From Polyangiaceae bacterium (GTDB taxonomy: Bacteria; Myxococcota_A; Polyangia; Polyangiales; Polyangiaceae), in NCBI GenBank assembly GCA_015075635.1, contig JABTUA010000003.1:124001-188000 (forward strand): DNA of 64,000 nucleotides, read 5' to 3'. Each line of letters begins with the position of its first letter. Position 1 is the stretch's first letter. Both the position numbers and the translations under genes were made by a program. The notes beneath the pieces were generated by a model, which was given only the letters and a program-made list of their open reading frames with translations, was not told the origin of the DNA and ran no database searches. Shown in pieces: positions 17,012-26,648 of this stretch.

Positions 17012-17935
17012 ATGCGCGCCTCCCTCCTCTTGGTCGTCGGGCTCCTGATCTCGGGTCTCACGGGATGCAAAGGGACAGCCCCATTGCCGCCCAAGGCTGT
17101 CGAGCTGAACCGCGCTGGAGTCGAAGCGCTGGAGCAGGGCGACCTCGAGACCGCGGACGCGCGCTTCGCGCTGGCCCTGGAGTACAACCCGAAGTTCGTC
17201 GAGGCGCTGGTCAACCAGGGGCTGGTGGAGCTGCAGCGCGGCAACTTCCGCCGCGCGCGCCAGCTGCTCACGCGGGCGCGCCGCCTGAACCCGGACGTGG
17301 CGCAACCGCACCACGGTCTGGGTGTGCTGGCGGAGCGCGAACGGCGCCCCGATGTCGCGGCCAAGCACTACGACGAAGCGCTGAAGGTGGACCCCGGGTT
17401 CGCACCGGCCCGAGCCAACCTGGCGCGGCTCTACTTCGAGAGCGGGCGTTTCGAGCATGCGCGCATCCAGTTCAAGCGGCTGATGGAGGTCGCGCCGGAG
17501 GAGCCCGCGGGTTTCGTCGGCCTGGCCGAAAGCCTCTTGCAGCTCGGCCGTCACGCGGAGGCGGAGGACGTTGTGGCGCGCGGCACGAAGCGCTTCCCCG
17601 AGTCCGCAGACCTCACCATCCTCTCCGCGCGAAACCTGCTGCGGCGCGGTGAGGTGGAGCCGGCGGTGAAGCTCTTGACGCCGCTCGCACGCTCTCGGGA
17701 CGACGTGTCGGTGGCTGCGCTCGGCTGGCTGGCGACGGCCGAGCTCGCTCGCGGCCGTGCTCGCCACGCGGTGGGGGCCGCGGAGCGTGCGCTCGCGCTC
17801 GATCCTCGGGACCCGGTCTCGGTATACGTGATGGCCGCCGCGCTGACCGAGCTCCGGGACCCGGGCGCCGCGGCCTGGATCGAGCGCACGGAGCAGCTGG
17901 CACCGGGCTCCGCGCGGAACATCAAAGCCCCCTGA
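17012..17935 (+). CDS. TPR-repeat lipoprotein, first gene of an ABC-like cluster
   Basis: 307 residues. Lipobox ISGLTGC near residue 19, then at least six tetratricopeptide repeats (for example AGVEALEQGDLETADARFALAL and LARLYFESGRFEHARIQF). TPR lipoproteins act as scaffolds in outer-membrane or periplasmic complexes. The next gene starts 24 bases after its stop and the two after that overlap by 4 bases, so it probably belongs with the pseudo-ABC cluster. Its partner is unknown. Confidence 0.88.
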   Translation: MRASLLLVVGLLISGLTGCKGTAPLPPKAVELNRAGVEALEQGDLETADARFALALEYNPKFVEALVNQGLVELQRGNFRRARQLLTRARRLNPDVAQPHHGLGVLAERERRPDVAAKHYDEALKVDPGFAPARANLARLYFESGRFEHARIQFKRLMEVAPEEPAGFVGLAESLLQLGRHAEAEDVVARGTKRFPESADLTILSARNLLRRGEVEPAVKLLTPLARSRDDVSVAALGWLATAELARGRARHAVGAAERALALDPRDPVSVYVMAAALTELRDPGAAAWIERTEQLAPGSARNIKAP

Positions 17936-17959
17936 GGTTCGAGGTATGCTGCGCCGGCC

Positions 17960-18652
17960 GTGACCGCGCCAGACTCCGCCCTCGCCCCGAGCCCGCTCGC
18001 AGCGAGGCCGCGCCGCCTCGGCCCGCTGATCCGGTTCTACGACGGCTGTCTGCGCAGCCGCCTCGGCGCGCAGGTGGGCAAGCTGCTCGCCGTGCTGGTC
18101 GCGATTGGGCACGCCATCGCGCTGCCATTTGCGGCTCGGGCTGCCTCCGGCGACGCCGGCGACGCGGTCGTGGTGAACGCGCTCGGCTGGCTCACCTGGC
18201 TCGGGGCGGGTGCCATCGCGCTCTCGGCCGTGGGCCGCGGCAGCGACGAAGCGCCGGCCCGGGACCTCGCCTCCACGCGGGGCTTCTCAAAGCGTTCGAT
18301 GCGCACGGCGGAGCTCTTGGCGAGCGGGCGGCGCACGCTGCGCGTCGTGGGAGTACCTGCGGTGTTGCTGGCGCTCCTGGCGATGGGGCTGTCACGCAGC
18401 GTCCCCACGCTCACTGCTCGCGGCCTCTTGCTCCTCGGGGTGCTGGGCTTCGTGAGCGTGATCGCGGCGCTGGTGGCCGGTCTCGTGCGGCTCTCCCGCG
18501 CGCTCGGCCCGCACCGGCCGCGCGCCGCGCTGCTCGCGCTGGTGGTCCTGCCGCACCTGTTGCACGAGCTGTTTCCCCGGGTGCCGAGCGTCCCCGCGCT
18601 GACCAGCTTCCTGACCACGCAGCTCCTTGGGATCGGAGCGTTCTTCAAATGA
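17960..18652 (+). CDS. Multi-TM membrane protein of ABC-like cluster
   Basis: 230 residues from GTG 17960. Hydrophobic segments at about 42-60, 73-94, 127-145, 152-174 and 185-200 suggest five or so TM helices; the N-terminus is basic. No family recognised. Its stop overlaps the start of the degenerate ABC ATPase by ATGA, so the two are translationally coupled. Together with the later permease-like gene it may form the membrane part of a transporter-like complex. Confidence 0.75.
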   Translation: MTAPDSALAPSPLAARPRRLGPLIRFYDGCLRSRLGAQVGKLLAVLVAIGHAIALPFAARAASGDAGDAVVVNALGWLTWLGAGAIALSAVGRGSDEAPARDLASTRGFSKRSMRTAELLASGRRTLRVVGVPAVLLALLAMGLSRSVPTLTARGLLLLGVLGFVSVIAALVAGLVRLSRALGPHRPRAALLALVVLPHLLHELFPRVPSVPALTSFLTTQLLGIGAFFK

Positions 18653-19671
18653 GCGCGCTCGAGCTCGAGGGTGTCTTCGCCGGCGCGCTGCAAGGCGCGA
18701 CGCTGGCGATACCTGCTGGGCTCACGGTGGTGCTCGCGACGCCCGCCGACGGCGGCTCCGATCTGCCGCTGGTGTCGGGGGGCCTGCTCGTCCCACGCCG
18801 GGGCACGGTGCGCATCGGCGGTCTCGATCCGGCGCGCTCCCCCGAGGTGCGCGCTCGTCTCGGCCTGGTGCTGGCGGAGGAGTCGCCGTTCGCCGCGCCG
18901 AGCCTCCTCGAGGCGGTGCGGCAGATGCTCGCTCTGCGCGGCCAAGCCTCGGATCCAAGGGTCTTGCTCGACCGGCACGGCCTCGGCGCCGTCAGCGGAG
19001 TCTCCCCGGAGAAGGCCGGCGCCCAGGCGCGGCGGCACCTGGCCTGGGCGCTGGCGCTCGAGCTCGTCGAGCCGCACGCGCTGGTGGTTCACGAGCCGCT
19101 CTCGCTCGGCCCCCTCGCCAGCCGCGAGCGCACGCGGACTGAGCTCCTGGCGCGCGCCGAGTCCGGCGTGCCGGTGCTCGTGGTGACGGCGAGCCCGCGG
19201 GACGCCTCGGAGCTGGGAGGCTCGCTGGTGCTGCTCGACCGCGGGCGCTTCGTGCGCCGTCCGGGACCGCCGCTGGCGACGGAGCTGGTTCCCGGCGCGA
19301 ACGCCACGCTCTGGCTGCACACTCCTGCCGCGCGCGCGCTGGCCGGGGCGCTCGTCGGCGATCCCGCGGTCGCGAGCCTCGAGTGGGACCAGGGGGAGAT
19401 CCGGGTGCGTGGTGCCGACGTGGACAGCCTCTCGCTGGCGGTGCTCCGGCACGCCCGCGCGCTGAACACGCCGCTGTCGTCGATCGGGATGGCGCTGCCG
19501 GCGCTTGAGGAGGTGCGCGCGGCGACGGCCGGGCTCTGGCGCGCGGCCTACGACGCCGCGTTCCGCACCGCCACGGCCCAGGCACGCGAGCGCGAGGAAG
19601 CGCTCGCCCGCCAGCGTGCGGCTTCGGCGCCACCGCCGCCTCCGAGCACCGAGGGAGGCTCCGGCACATGA
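18649..19671 (+). CDS. ABC-ATPase-like protein with all nucleotide-binding motifs lost
   Basis: 340 residues. The first 210 follow the layout of an ABC ATPase: GTVRIGGLDPARSPEVRARL is the usual post-Walker-A segment, and ALVVHEPLSLGPLASR sits where LLLDEP belongs. But Walker A reads TPADGGSDLP with no Lys-Ser/Thr, the LSGGQ signature is replaced by SPEKAGAQARRHLAWAL, Walker B has His for Asp, and the H-loop His is gone. The frame is intact with normal codon use, so it is not simply decaying. A C-terminal extension of about 110 residues ends in a Pro/Ser tail. Coupled to membrane genes on both sides. Probably a non-catalytic structural subunit. Confidence 0.8.
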   Translation: MSALELEGVFAGALQGATLAIPAGLTVVLATPADGGSDLPLVSGGLLVPRRGTVRIGGLDPARSPEVRARLGLVLAEESPFAAPSLLEAVRQMLALRGQASDPRVLLDRHGLGAVSGVSPEKAGAQARRHLAWALALELVEPHALVVHEPLSLGPLASRERTRTELLARAESGVPVLVVTASPRDASELGGSLVLLDRGRFVRRPGPPLATELVPGANATLWLHTPAARALAGALVGDPAVASLEWDQGEIRVRGADVDSLSLAVLRHARALNTPLSSIGMALPALEEVRAATAGLWRAAYDAAFRTATAQAREREEALARQRAASAPPPPPSTEGGSGT

Positions 19672-20354
19672 CCGCCTTTCTCGCCGGCGCGCGCTTGGTC
19701 CGGCTGCGGCTCCTCAGCGTGGCCAGCCTGCTCGGCTTGGGCGTCGCGCTCCTGTCCGTGTTCGTGGTGGCGCTGCTCGAGCGCCGCGCCGGGTCGATCG
19801 TGGCCGCGGATCGGGCGCTCACCGGGGTGGCGCTGGGGTTCGTGCTGCCGCTCTTGGCGCACGGCACCGTCGCCCGCGCCCTCGCCGGGGCGCGTCTGGA
19901 CGCGGCGCTCGGCGACATCGGACGCTGGGGCGGCGACCGGCGGGCGGGTGCGCTCGGAGTGGCGCTCTCGCTCTCGCTGGTGCTGGGCCTGGCGGGCGCG
20001 CTGATCGCGGTGCTGGCGGTCGGCGTCGTCCGGGCGCCGGCCGATCCGTTGCTGTGGCGCGACACGCTGACGAGCGCCTGGATCGGCGCGCTCGCCGGTG
20101 CGAGCTACGCCGGCTGGTTCTGCCTGGGCTCGACCCTGGGCAAACGCGGAGGCGGGCGCGGCGTGGTCTTGCTCGTGGACTGGATCGCCGGCGCGAGCGC
20201 GGGAGCCGCCGCGTTGTTCTGGCCCCGGGGGCACGTCCGCAACCTGCTCGGCGCCGAGCCCGTGTTGGCCATGCCACAATGGACCGCGACGCTGGCGCTC
20301 GTGGTGCTCGGCTCGGCCTACGTGGCGCTCTCGGCGTGGCGCGTGCGCCGTTGA
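19668..20354 (+). CDS. ABC-2-permease-like membrane protein
   Basis: 228 residues, start overlapping the pseudo-ATPase stop (ATGA). About six hydrophobic helices (near 12-35, 46-66, 97-117, 137-158, 163-182, 198-218) in the pattern of small ABC-2 permeases, although no defining motif is visible. Ends the four-gene cluster; the convergent DUF3105 gene begins at the very next base. Function inferred only from context. Confidence 0.75.
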   Translation: MTAFLAGARLVRLRLLSVASLLGLGVALLSVFVVALLERRAGSIVAADRALTGVALGFVLPLLAHGTVARALAGARLDAALGDIGRWGGDRRAGALGVALSLSLVLGLAGALIAVLAVGVVRAPADPLLWRDTLTSAWIGALAGASYAGWFCLGSTLGKRGGGRGVVLLVDWIAGASAGAAALFWPRGHVRNLLGAEPVLAMPQWTATLALVVLGSAYVALSAWRVRR

Positions 20355-20948
20355 TCACTCGCCGCAGCTCGCAGGCAGAGTCAGCGTGCCGTCGGCTTGC
20401 CGTAGCTCGATGCCTTCGGAGCAGACGTCTTCCGGGGCCTTGGCGTAGTGCTCGTCGTAGAAGCGACGAAACGCGTTTGGGTCGAAACAACCCGCGCGCA
20501 GCGTGAAGCCCCAGGCGCTCGCCGCCCAGCGCACGTCGAGGAGCGGATCGGGCAAGAGCAACACGCGCTGCCCGCCGGGGCAGCTCGGATCCGCGGGCAG
20601 CCCCTCCAGAAACTGCTCGGCGTCGGCCACTTCGTCCGGGCAGCCGTCGGCGCAGTTGTAGCCGAGCACGACCGCGCCGTGCTCCAGGTTGTGTACCCAG
20701 AAGCCGCGGGGAAGCGCAGCGCGGTAGGCCCCGTGCGCCGCCCAGTTCTGGTAGTGCTGGCCCGACGAGGGCGGGTTCGACTGGTAGCTCACCGGGTAGC
20801 AGTCCGGGACGTGACCCGCCCCCTCGAGCGGCTCTGCCGCGCTCACCGCCTGGCAAACGCTGTCCGAGCCGTCGGGCAGGTCGCTCATCGCGCCGCAGCT
20901 CGTCCCGGAGAGCGCGAGCAGGACCAGGGCGAGGCGTCGGGTGGTCAC
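20355..20948 (-). CDS. DUF3105 lipoprotein
   Basis: 197 residues. Signal ending in LSGTSC. The DUF3105 core is clear: PVSYQSNPPSSGQHYQNWA, GAYRAALPRGFWVHNLEHGAVVLGY. The conserved His residues of GQH and HNLEHG suggest metal binding, but no activity is known for the family. Four to six other cysteines may pair outside the cytoplasm. Monocistronic: it is flanked by a convergent and a divergent gene. Confidence 0.88.
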   Translation of the reverse strand: MTTRRLALVLLALSGTSCGAMSDLPDGSDSVCQAVSAAEPLEGAGHVPDCYPVSYQSNPPSSGQHYQNWAAHGAYRAALPRGFWVHNLEHGAVVLGYNCADGCPDEVADAEQFLEGLPADPSCPGGQRVLLLPDPLLDVRWAASAWGFTLRAGCFDPNAFRRFYDEHYAKAPEDVCSEGIELRQADGTLTLPASCGE

Positions 20949-21027
20949 GGCGGCAGTCTACCCCCGGATTTCGCGGATTTGTCGAGAGCTGGTCCGTTTC
21001 GGGACGGCGCGCTAGGCTCCCGCGGCC

Positions 21028-21753
21028 GTGAGGGGCATCGTCCTTCAATCCGAGAGCTTCGAGGCGCTCGCATTGCAGATGGAAGTCGGAGGCGACGAGC
21101 AGGAGCTCGAGCTGCCTTGCACCGACGGCCTCAAGGACGGCGAGTGGGTGCTGGCGACCTTCTGCGTCGGGGAGGACACCACCGCCGTGGCGGCCTGCGT
21201 GGTCGATCGCGGTGACGGCCTGCGCTTGGCGTTCACTGATCGGGACTGGTCGAGGCTCTGGCAGTTCGCGAACTCGATGGAGCCGCCCACCATCCCACCG
21301 CCCAGCATGCCGCTGCCGGCCTTCGAGATCCGGGCGCCCGAGGACGCCAGCGTCCTGATCGTGGACGACGACTCGGACTTGCAGAACGTGGTCTGCGCCA
21401 TGCTGCGCGCGGCGGGCTTTCAGGCGGCAGCCGTGTCAAGCGCGGAGGAGGCCTTCGACTCGCTGCGCGAGTTCCGGCCCGACCTGATGGTGCTCGACTG
21501 GAACCTGCCGGGGATGAGCGGCGTGGACTTCTGCCGGCGCCTGCGCAAGGAGCCGCGCATGAACCGGCTGCCGGTGTTGTTCCTGACAGCGCACTCCTCC
21601 ACCAGCGACATCGTCGAGGCGTTCGCTGCCGGAGCCGACGACTTCGTGAGCAAGCCCTTCCGCGCGCCCGAGCTCGCCGCCCGCGTCCTCGGGCTGATCC
21701 GGCGCGCCCACATGCCGCCGCCGTCGGTCAGGGGCGGCGGCAGGCCCGGCTGA
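21028..21753 (+). CDS. PilZ-like plus receiver-domain response regulator
   Basis: 241 residues from GTG 21028. Residues 1-80 form a small beta-rich domain similar in layout to PilZ-like domains of myxobacterial regulators, though the c-di-GMP motifs RxxxR and DxSxxG are not evident. A Pro-rich linker (about 85-100) leads to a receiver domain with VDDDSD, D157 in LMVLDWNLPGMSG, T/H in FLTAHSS and K in VSKPF. There is no output domain, so signalling is by protein contact. Monocistronic as far as visible. Confidence 0.85.
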   Translation: MRGIVLQSESFEALALQMEVGGDEQELELPCTDGLKDGEWVLATFCVGEDTTAVAACVVDRGDGLRLAFTDRDWSRLWQFANSMEPPTIPPPSMPLPAFEIRAPEDASVLIVDDDSDLQNVVCAMLRAAGFQAAAVSSAEEAFDSLREFRPDLMVLDWNLPGMSGVDFCRRLRKEPRMNRLPVLFLTAHSSTSDIVEAFAAGADDFVSKPFRAPELAARVLGLIRRAHMPPPSVRGGGRPG

Positions 21754-21756
21754 CGC

Positions 21757-23361
21757 TCACTGCTGTTCCCGGAAGGCTTCCGCAGGGCGCAGCCGCGCCG
21801 CGTACATCGCCGGCCAGACGGTGGCGAGCAGGCAGACCAATACCGCGAACACACCCACCAGCGAGAAATCGAGCGGCTTGACCTGAACCGGCAGCCGCGA
21901 AATGAAATAGACCTTCGGGTCCAAGGGGAAGCCGTAGACCAGGAGCCCCTTGCAGAACAGGAGGCCGAGGCCGAGGCCGATGGTGGCGCCGATCAGGCCG
22001 ATGATGGCGCCCTGGTACAGGAACGCGCGCAAGAGGTCCCCGTCGCTGGCCCCCATGGCCTTCAGCACGGCGATCTCCTTCTTCTTGTCCAGCACCACCA
22101 TGATCAACGTGGCGATGACGGTGAACGCAGCGACCACGATGATCAGCGCCAAGACGAGGCTCATCAGGATTTGCTGGATGCGCAGCGCCGTGAACAGGCC
22201 GTGGTTCAGCTCTTCCCAGTCCATGGTGTGGTAGATGCCGTCGGCCAGCCGCTCGTCGAGCTTTCGCGCCACGTCGCGGGCCGCCTCGATGTCGGACACC
22301 TTCATCTCGATGCCGGTGACGCTGTCGCCGGAATCGCCGAACACCTGGGCCTCGTAGAGATCGGTGTAGACGAGCTTCGAGTCGTACTGGTCGAAGCCCG
22401 CGTCGAACACCGCGATGACGCGGAACTGCTTGGCCACCGGGGCCAGAACGGCGCCGTGGGAATAGGCGTATCCGACGGTCGGAGAGGTCACCTGCACGCA
22501 GGAGCCGAGCTCGAGCTTCAGGTTCTCCTTCAGGGTCTTGCCCACGATGATCCCGGGCAGCTTCTTCACGCTCTCCGGATCTCGGCAGGGATCGGGATCC
22601 ACGTCCGCCGGCAGCAGATCCTCGTCCGGGAGCTCGCTGCCGAACCCGCCGTCGGGCTCGATGGCGCCGGCTGGGGCGCCGCCGTCGAGCTCGTCCTCGG
22701 GAGGCTCGTCGTCGATCTCGCTCACCCCGGCGTCGCTCTCCGAAGGGGCGCCGGCATCGGCCCGCGCCGCTCCGGCGTCGGCGCCGCTGGGAGCTCCAGC
22801 GTCGTCGGCGAGCGCGAGCTCCTTCTCGATCTCGAGCATCAAGGGGCTCTTGCCCCCGTCCGCGCCGCTCTTCTTCGGCGCCGGCGTGGGGTCGTCGAAC
22901 AAGCTCTTGCGCCGCCGCTCCGGAGGCTTCGCGTCGGTCAGGCGCAGGCCCTCGACGTTGCCTTCGACGATGTGGCGCGGCAGGTCCAGCACGGTCGGCA
23001 TGCGAGCCGGATCGACGCCCTTCAAGAGCACGCCGGTCGCCGTCTTCTCCCCGTGCGTCACCATCATCGGGTTGATCACGAAGGGGGCGATGCCGGTGAT
23101 GCCCGGCACATCCTCGACCTTCTTCATCACCTCGCGGTACTCGCGAAAGTCACTGGAGTACTTGAGGATCAGGACGTGCGCGTTCACGCCCAGGACCTTC
23201 TCGCGGAACTCGGCGCGGAAGCCGCCGGTCACGCTCATCACGGTCGCCAGCGCCGCCACGCCCAGGGCCACCCCGAGCACCGCGAAGATGGTCCCCACCG
23301 AGACGAAAGCCCGCTTCTTGGAGCGCATGTAGCGGACGGCGAGCTCCAGCGGGAATCCCAT
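21757..23361 (-). CDS. LolC/LolE-type ABC permease with large periplasmic insertion
   Basis: 534 residues against about 400 for the family. N-terminal TM with the Lol signature (LAVRYMRSKKRAFVSVGTIF), the FtsX-like periplasmic domain, and three C-terminal TM helices with IAVLKAMGASDGDLLRAFL and RPAEAF near the end. Family members extract lipoproteins from the inner membrane for Lol sorting. Residues about 142-266 are an added Asp/Ala/Gly/Pro-rich stretch, including DDAGAPSGADAGAARADAGAP. LolD ATPase is not adjacent, and the partner permease is not in the window. Divergent from the Ser/Thr kinase. Confidence 0.9.
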   Translation of the reverse strand: MGFPLELAVRYMRSKKRAFVSVGTIFAVLGVALGVAALATVMSVTGGFRAEFREKVLGVNAHVLILKYSSDFREYREVMKKVEDVPGITGIAPFVINPMMVTHGEKTATGVLLKGVDPARMPTVLDLPRHIVEGNVEGLRLTDAKPPERRRKSLFDDPTPAPKKSGADGGKSPLMLEIEKELALADDAGAPSGADAGAARADAGAPSESDAGVSEIDDEPPEDELDGGAPAGAIEPDGGFGSELPDEDLLPADVDPDPCRDPESVKKLPGIIVGKTLKENLKLELGSCVQVTSPTVGYAYSHGAVLAPVAKQFRVIAVFDAGFDQYDSKLVYTDLYEAQVFGDSGDSVTGIEMKVSDIEAARDVARKLDERLADGIYHTMDWEELNHGLFTALRIQQILMSLVLALIIVVAAFTVIATLIMVVLDKKKEIAVLKAMGASDGDLLRAFLYQGAIIGLIGATIGLGLGLLFCKGLLVYGFPLDPKVYFISRLPVQVKPLDFSLVGVFAVLVCLLATVWPAMYAARLRPAEAFREQQ

Positions 23362-23477
23362 CTTGGCGGCCCATGTAGCAGACGGTGCGCTGCGGACGAC
23401 AGCTCAAACTACCCGCGCATTCCCGCGCCCTTACGTGGGCCCGCCCCGTGCCCCGGCGGATGAACCCCTGACCAGTG

Positions 23478-23522
23478 CTCCACTTTGGGCGCCCTCGGCT
23501 CAGCACGTCCCGAAAAGTGGAG
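23478..23522 (+). promoter_or_regulatory. Perfect 9-bp inverted repeat in a divergent promoter region
   Basis: CTCCACTTT (23478-23486) and AAAGTGGAG (23514-23522) are exact reverse complements 27 bases apart, in the 202-base space between the Lol permease (minus) and the Ser/Thr kinase (plus), 41 bases before the kinase ATG. It may be an operator read by a dimeric protein, or a leader stem-loop. Confidence 0.45.
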
Positions 23523-23563
23523 TAAGATTGGACCGTAGCGTAGCTTCGTCGGAACCGCCCAGG

Positions 23564-25231
<1,668 letters not shown>

Positions 25232-25256
25232 TGCCCAGCGCGCGGAGGTGCGTGCC

Positions 25257-26648
25257 GTGAGCGAGCTGCTCGAACGCTCGCTGCCGGACGCGGTGCGCGG
25301 CTTGTGCAAGCGACTCCGGGAGGCCGGCTATCGTTCCTGGGTGGTGGGGGGATGCGTGCGGGACCAGGTCTTGGCCGAGACACGCGGCCACGCCGACGCC
25401 GCGGTCCGCAACGACTGGGATGTGGCCACGAACGCCCTCCCCGAGGAGGTGATGCGGCTGTTCCGCCGGGTCATCCCCACCGGCATCAAGCACGGCACGG
25501 TGACCGTGTTGCTCGACGACGTCGGCTACGAGGTCACCACGCTCCGGGGCGAGACGACCTACTCCGACGGCCGGCGTCCCGACTCCGTGTATTTCGTCGA
25601 CGACATCGTGGCGGATCTCGCGCGCCGGGACTTCACCATCAACGCGATGGCATACGACCCGCTCGAGCGCTCGCTGATCGACCCCTTCGACGGCATGGAC
25701 GATCTGCGCGCGGGGGTGCTTCGTGCCGTGGGCAACGCGGCCGAGCGCTTCGCGGAGGACGGGCTGCGCGTGCTCAGAGCCGCGCGCTTCGCCGCGACGC
25801 TGGAGGTCGAGATAGAGCCGGAGACTGCCCGCGCCATCGAGCCCTCGCTCTCCAGCTACGCGAAGGTCAGCCCGGAGCGGATCCGCGACGAGTGGATGAA
25901 GGCGATGAAGGCCCGGCGCCCCAGCCGCGCCTTCGAGGTGATGAAGGACCACGGCATGCTGGCGATCAGCGCTCCGGAGCTGCTCGAGTCCGTGGGTTGC
26001 GAGCAGAACCGCTACCACAGCTTCGACGTCTGGGGTCACGCCATGGCTTGCCTGGACGCCTGCCCGCCCAGCGCCGTGCTGCGAGTCGCCGGGCTCTTGC
26101 ACGACATCGGCAAGCCGCGCTCGCGTGCCTTCAGCGAGAAGACCAACGACTACACCTTCTACGAGCACGAGCGCATCGGAGCGGAGATGGCCGAGCCGTT
26201 GCTCGCCCGGCTCCGCTTCTCGAACGACGAGCGCGAGCGCGTGGTCGGGCTCGTGCGTCACCACCTGATCTGCTACGACGACTCCTGGTCCGACGCGGCG
26301 GTGCGGCGCTGGATCCGGCGCGTTTCACCGGAGCTGCTAGCCGACCTGTACGAGCTGAACCGCGCGGACGTGCTCGGCAAGGGCCGCGATGCCAGTGAGG
26401 ACCTCGACCACCTCGCTGCGTTGAAGCAGCGGGTCGCCGCGCTGATGGCGGCCGGTGCGGCGATGAGCGCCAGGGATCTCGCCGTCAACGGTCACGACCT
26501 GATGGAAATCGTCGGGATGAAGCCAGGTCCCGGGCTCGGCAAGGTGCTGGCGGCGCTGCTCGACGAGGTCATCGAGAACCCGGAGCTGAACCAGCGCGAG
26601 CCCCTGCTGGAGCGGGCGCGCCAGCTCGCGGAAGGAGAGAGCGCGTGA
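25257..26648 (+). CDS. cca: CCA-type tRNA nucleotidyltransferase / poly(A) polymerase family protein with HD domain
   Basis: Start set at GTG 25257: GGAGG at 25244-25248 is 8 bases upstream and would overlap the earlier GTG 25248. 463 residues. Head domain: WVVGGCVRDQVLAE, NDWDVATNALPEEVM (catalytic DxD-type), then RRDFTINAMAYDP and FAEDGLRVLRAARFAATL. A C-terminal HD domain carries LLHDIGKPRS and EHERIGAEM. The family adds CCA to tRNA 3' ends or A-tails to RNA, and sequence alone does not split these reliably. Stop overlaps the next start. Confidence 0.9.
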   Translation: MSELLERSLPDAVRGLCKRLREAGYRSWVVGGCVRDQVLAETRGHADAAVRNDWDVATNALPEEVMRLFRRVIPTGIKHGTVTVLLDDVGYEVTTLRGETTYSDGRRPDSVYFVDDIVADLARRDFTINAMAYDPLERSLIDPFDGMDDLRAGVLRAVGNAAERFAEDGLRVLRAARFAATLEVEIEPETARAIEPSLSSYAKVSPERIRDEWMKAMKARRPSRAFEVMKDHGMLAISAPELLESVGCEQNRYHSFDVWGHAMACLDACPPSAVLRVAGLLHDIGKPRSRAFSEKTNDYTFYEHERIGAEMAEPLLARLRFSNDERERVVGLVRHHLICYDDSWSDAAVRRWIRRVSPELLADLYELNRADVLGKGRDASEDLDHLAALKQRVAALMAAGAAMSARDLAVNGHDLMEIVGMKPGPGLGKVLAALLDEVIENPELNQREPLLERARQLAEGESA

